The position numbers and the translations under genes are program-made. DNA of 6,878 nt from CAZJJY01 sp964546445 (GTDB lineage: Bacteria > Patescibacteriota > Microgenomatia > PFEM01 > JAPLYW01): positions 1 through 6,878 of the forward strand of contig CAZJJY010000029.1 of NCBI GenBank assembly GCA_964546445.1, read 5' to 3'. Of this stretch, positions 5,613 through 6,878 are shown piece by piece (the first letter of the stretch is position 1; every line of letters starts with the position of its first letter). Under the pieces are notes generated by a model. It was not told the DNA's origin. It saw only the letters and a list, made by a program, of their open reading frames with translations, and did no database searches.

Positions 5613-6323
5613 TTAATTATTATTAAGCTTCTCTAGAATTTTATTTAAATTTCCGTTTAAAATATTTTCTAGATTATGGAATGATTTTTTTATTCTATGA
5701 TCAGTAATTCGATCCTGAGCGAAATTATAAGTTCGTATCTTTTCCGCTCTCATACCCCGACCAATAGAAGATCTATAGCCTGAAATAGTCGCTTCTTTTT
5801 TAAGTTCTTCTTTTTCCCAAAGCTTAGTTCTTAATAATTGAAGAGCAATTTGTCTGTTTTGTTCTTGGGTTCTTTCTTGCTCACAAGTAACAACAGTATT
5901 AGTTGGTTTATGAATTAAACGAACCGCCGAAGAAACCTTCTGAACATTTTGGCCACCTTGAGAAGAAGCCCTGTAGAATTGCCAGTCTAGATCTTCTGGT
6001 CTTGTTTTTATTTGGCTTTCATCTATTTGAGGAAGGACAGCGACTGTGGCGGTAGAGGTATGAATTCGACCGTATCTTTCTGTTTTAGGAACACGTTGAA
6101 CTCGATGAACTCCAGCTTCATTTCTCAAAGTTTCGAAAGCATTGCTACCTTTAATTTTTAAAACACTACTGTCTATTACTTGGGCCTGCCAGTTTTGTTT
6201 TTCGGCAAAACGAAAATACATTCTAAAGAGATCTTCGGCCCAAATTTTGGCCTCATCTCCACCAGCTGCAGATCTAATCTCCAAAATGGCACAGTCTTTG
6301 TTAAAACTTGATGAATTTTGCAT
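5613..6323 (-). CDS. prfA: Peptide chain release factor 1 (RF1), lacking N-terminal domain 1
   Basis: RF1 ends translation at UAA and UAG. The protein has 236 residues against about 360 usually. It starts about a dozen residues before the PCRF core (ILEIRSAAGGDEA, 13-25), so the N-terminal helical domain of about 110 residues is missing. An in-frame stop at 6333-6335 rules out a longer start. The codon-recognition tripeptide is PKT (79-81, RF1-type PxT, not SPF of RF2) followed by GRIHTS. The catalytic GGQ is at 123-125. Its context SSQGGQNVQKV differs from the usual SGAGGQHVN. The IRTYNFAQDRITDHR signature (196-210) is intact, so domains 2-4 look functional. PxT excludes RF2, and PrfH, another short homologue, seems less likely because of the full RF1-like body. 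No Shine-Dalgarno site precedes the ATG; rpmE ends 9 bases upstream in the same frame, so it is probably translated by coupling. prmC does not follow. Confidence 0.9.
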   Translation of the reverse strand: MQNSSSFNKDCAILEIRSAAGGDEAKIWAEDLFRMYFRFAEKQNWQAQVIDSSVLKIKGSNAFETLRNEAGVHRVQRVPKTERYGRIHTSTATVAVLPQIDESQIKTRPEDLDWQFYRASSQGGQNVQKVSSAVRLIHKPTNTVVTCEQERTQEQNRQIALQLLRTKLWEKEELKKEATISGYRSSIGRGMRAEKIRTYNFAQDRITDHRIKKSFHNLENILNGNLNKILEKLNNN

Positions 6324-6332
6324 AGGAAGTTG

Positions 6333-6620
6333 TTACTTACCCAACATTGATTTTAAAGATTTAGGGTGAGAGTCCTTTGATTCTTTATTTTTTGCTTTTT
6401 TCTTAAAAGAAGAATCTTTAGCTGCTTTTTGTTTGGCTTGAAATTTTTCAATTCTTCCTTGGGTATCAACAAATTTCATCTCTCCGGTAAAGAAGGGATG
6501 ACATTTTGAACAGATATCAACATCAATACTGGGCTTGGTTGAGCCGACATTAAAAGTATTTCCGCAAACGCAGGTTACTTTGGCATCTTCATAATAGGTA
6601 GGATGAATACCTTTTTTCAT
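6333..6620 (-). CDS. rpmE: 50S ribosomal protein L31 (bL31), zinc-binding form with long basic tail
   Basis: L31 bridges the ribosomal subunits at the central protuberance. The 95-residue protein begins MKKGIHPTYYEDAKVTC, and the zinc ligands Cys17, Cys19, Cys37 and Cys40 (CVC and CSKC) mark the C-plus form. HPFFTGEMKFVDTQGRIEKF (41-60) is family-typical. Residues 61-95 form a Lys/Ser-rich tail, making it longer than the usual 66-75. The ATG is preceded at 6 bases by a TAGAAT -10 box, so the messenger is probably leaderless. The rpmE-prfA order is common in bacteria and supports both calls. Confidence 0.95.
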   Translation of the reverse strand: MKKGIHPTYYEDAKVTCVCGNTFNVGSTKPSIDVDICSKCHPFFTGEMKFVDTQGRIEKFQAKQKAAKDSSFKKKAKNKESKDSHPKSLKSMLGK

Positions 6621-6626
6621 ACCTAA

Positions 6627-6655
6627 ATTCTACCATAAAAAAATCTACCTCACAA
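6627..6655 (-). promoter_or_regulatory. Leaderless-type promoter of rpmE-prfA
   Basis: Read on the minus strand, the -35 box TTGTGA (6650-6655) and -10 box TAGAAT (6627-6632) are 17 bases apart. TGG just upstream of the -10 box makes it an extended one. Six bases (TTAGGT) separate the -10 box from the rpmE ATG, so transcription should start at the A of the start codon. The -35 box lies within the palindrome at 6645-6660. Confidence 0.6.
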
Positions 6656-6660
6656 GGTAG
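6645..6660. repeat. Perfect palindrome over the rpmE -35 box (operator or leftward terminator-like hairpin)
   Basis: CTACCT (6645-6650), loop CACA, AGGTAG (6655-6660) form a perfect 6-base inverted repeat with a 4-base loop. Read leftward it is followed, after one A, by seven T's (complement of the A run at 6637-6643), the form of a weak intrinsic terminator. However, no leftward gene lies to its right, and the rpmE -35 box occupies its centre. A repressor or activator operator on rpmE, or a terminator of antisense RNA from the hexomutase region, are both possible. Confidence 0.4.
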
Positions 6661-6678
6661 GAAAAGAAATATTGGGTG

Positions 6679-6707
6679 TTGTTTTTTTAAGTTTGGTTTT
6701 TTACAAT
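6679..6707 (+). promoter_or_regulatory. Leaderless-type promoter of the hexomutase gene
   Basis: TTGTTT (6679-6684) and TACAAT (6702-6707) are separated by 17 bases, and six bases (TTTATT) separate the -10 box from the ATG at 6714. The predicted start point is the A of the start codon. The promoter is divergent from that of rpmE, with 23 bases between the two -35 boxes. The spacer is very T-rich. Confidence 0.55.
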
Positions 6708-6713
6708 TTTATT

Positions 6714-6878
6714 ATGAAGATAGATGAGGGTATTTTTAAGAGTTACGATATTCGCGGAACTTTTCCTGAACAACTAAATTATGATGTTGCCTTAGCTATT
6801 GGACGTGCTTTTGCTGATTTAATAACAGATTCTGGTCCAATTGCTGTGGGGCGTGATATGCGTCTTTCTTCTCCTGAA
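6714..6878 (+). CDS. Phosphomannomutase/phosphoglucomutase family enzyme (5' end only)
   Basis: Only the first 55 codons lie in the window; the frame is open to the right edge. Alpha-D-phosphohexomutases interconvert hexose-1- and hexose-6-phosphates and supply precursors for nucleotide sugars, surface polysaccharide and glycans. The family N-terminus is clear: IFKSYDIRGTFPEQLN (7-22), where YDIRG is the conserved start of domain 1, followed by ALAIGRAFAD and AVGRDMRLSSPE (44-55). The catalytic phosphoserine loop (TASHNP type) would lie downstream. The start resembles the ManB/AlgC/CpsG group (FKxYDIRG) more than GlmM (FGTDGIRG). Substrate preference for mannose or glucose cannot be judged from this fragment. 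It is divergently transcribed from rpmE. Confidence 0.88.
   Translation, partial: MKIDEGIFKSYDIRGTFPEQLNYDVALAIGRAFADLITDSGPIAVGRDMRLSSPE

Noticed and set aside
6142..6369. 75-codon plus-strand open frame
   Set aside because: It is the reverse shadow of the conserved 5' part of prfA and the end of rpmE.
1..6878. CRISPR array, tRNA or rRNA genes, insertion sequences, TGA recoding
   Set aside because: No spaced direct repeats, cloverleaf, transposase or terminal repeats were seen, and TGA serves as the cysS stop with no in-frame TGA in the conserved genes.

Overview
The window is AT-rich and gene-dense, with standard-code translation: TGA is a real stop for cysS, which argues against the recoded Absconditabacteria/Gracilibacteria. 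Several traits point to an ultra-small Candidate Phyla Radiation (Patescibacteria) bacterium, most likely in or near Microgenomates. These are small overlapping genes, a cysteinyl-tRNA synthetase with an 'HLGH' signature and a 'GGIEHIKVHHTNE' zinc loop, an rpsF-ssb-rpsR cluster not followed by rplI (L9), and single-pass surface proteins of a type I associate with this group. The taxonomic placement is inference from gene style; no search was run.

Layout. (1) 5-2479, plus strand: an extended -10 element, a small charged coiled-coil protein, cysS (1-base TAATG overlap) and a membrane-anchored beta-rich surface protein (4-base ATGA overlap). (2) 2506-3196, plus strand: a promoter and a single gene for a membrane-anchored, cysteine-rich protein. 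(3) 3207-5609, plus strand: a promoter, then rpsF, ssb, rpsR and an S41 C-terminal processing protease. (4) 5613-6620, minus strand: rpmE followed by a release factor 1 gene without the N-terminal helical domain, converging on the protease gene with only 3 bases between stop codons. (5) 6621-6878: a 93-base divergent promoter region, then the first 55 codons of a phosphomannomutase/phosphoglucomutase gene that runs off the window.

Most genes serve translation (CysRS, S6, S18, L31, RF1) or replication (SSB). The protease and the two membrane-anchored proteins act at or outside the membrane. The hexomutase would feed sugar-nucleotide synthesis.

The most notable signals are these. At least three promoters (2506-2535, 6627-6655, 6679-6707) place the -10 box 6-7 bases before an ATG, which predicts leaderless mRNAs and corrects one start codon; a fourth at the left edge predicts a leader of about 5 bases and corrects another. 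The RF1 is about 110 residues shorter than usual at the N-terminus and carries an altered GGQ context. rpmE and prfA share one reading frame, separated by a single UAA, which is itself an RF1 codon. The rpmE -35 box lies in the middle of a perfect 6+4+6 palindrome. No tRNA, rRNA, CRISPR array or mobile element was seen, and no gene-free stretch reaches 300 bases.
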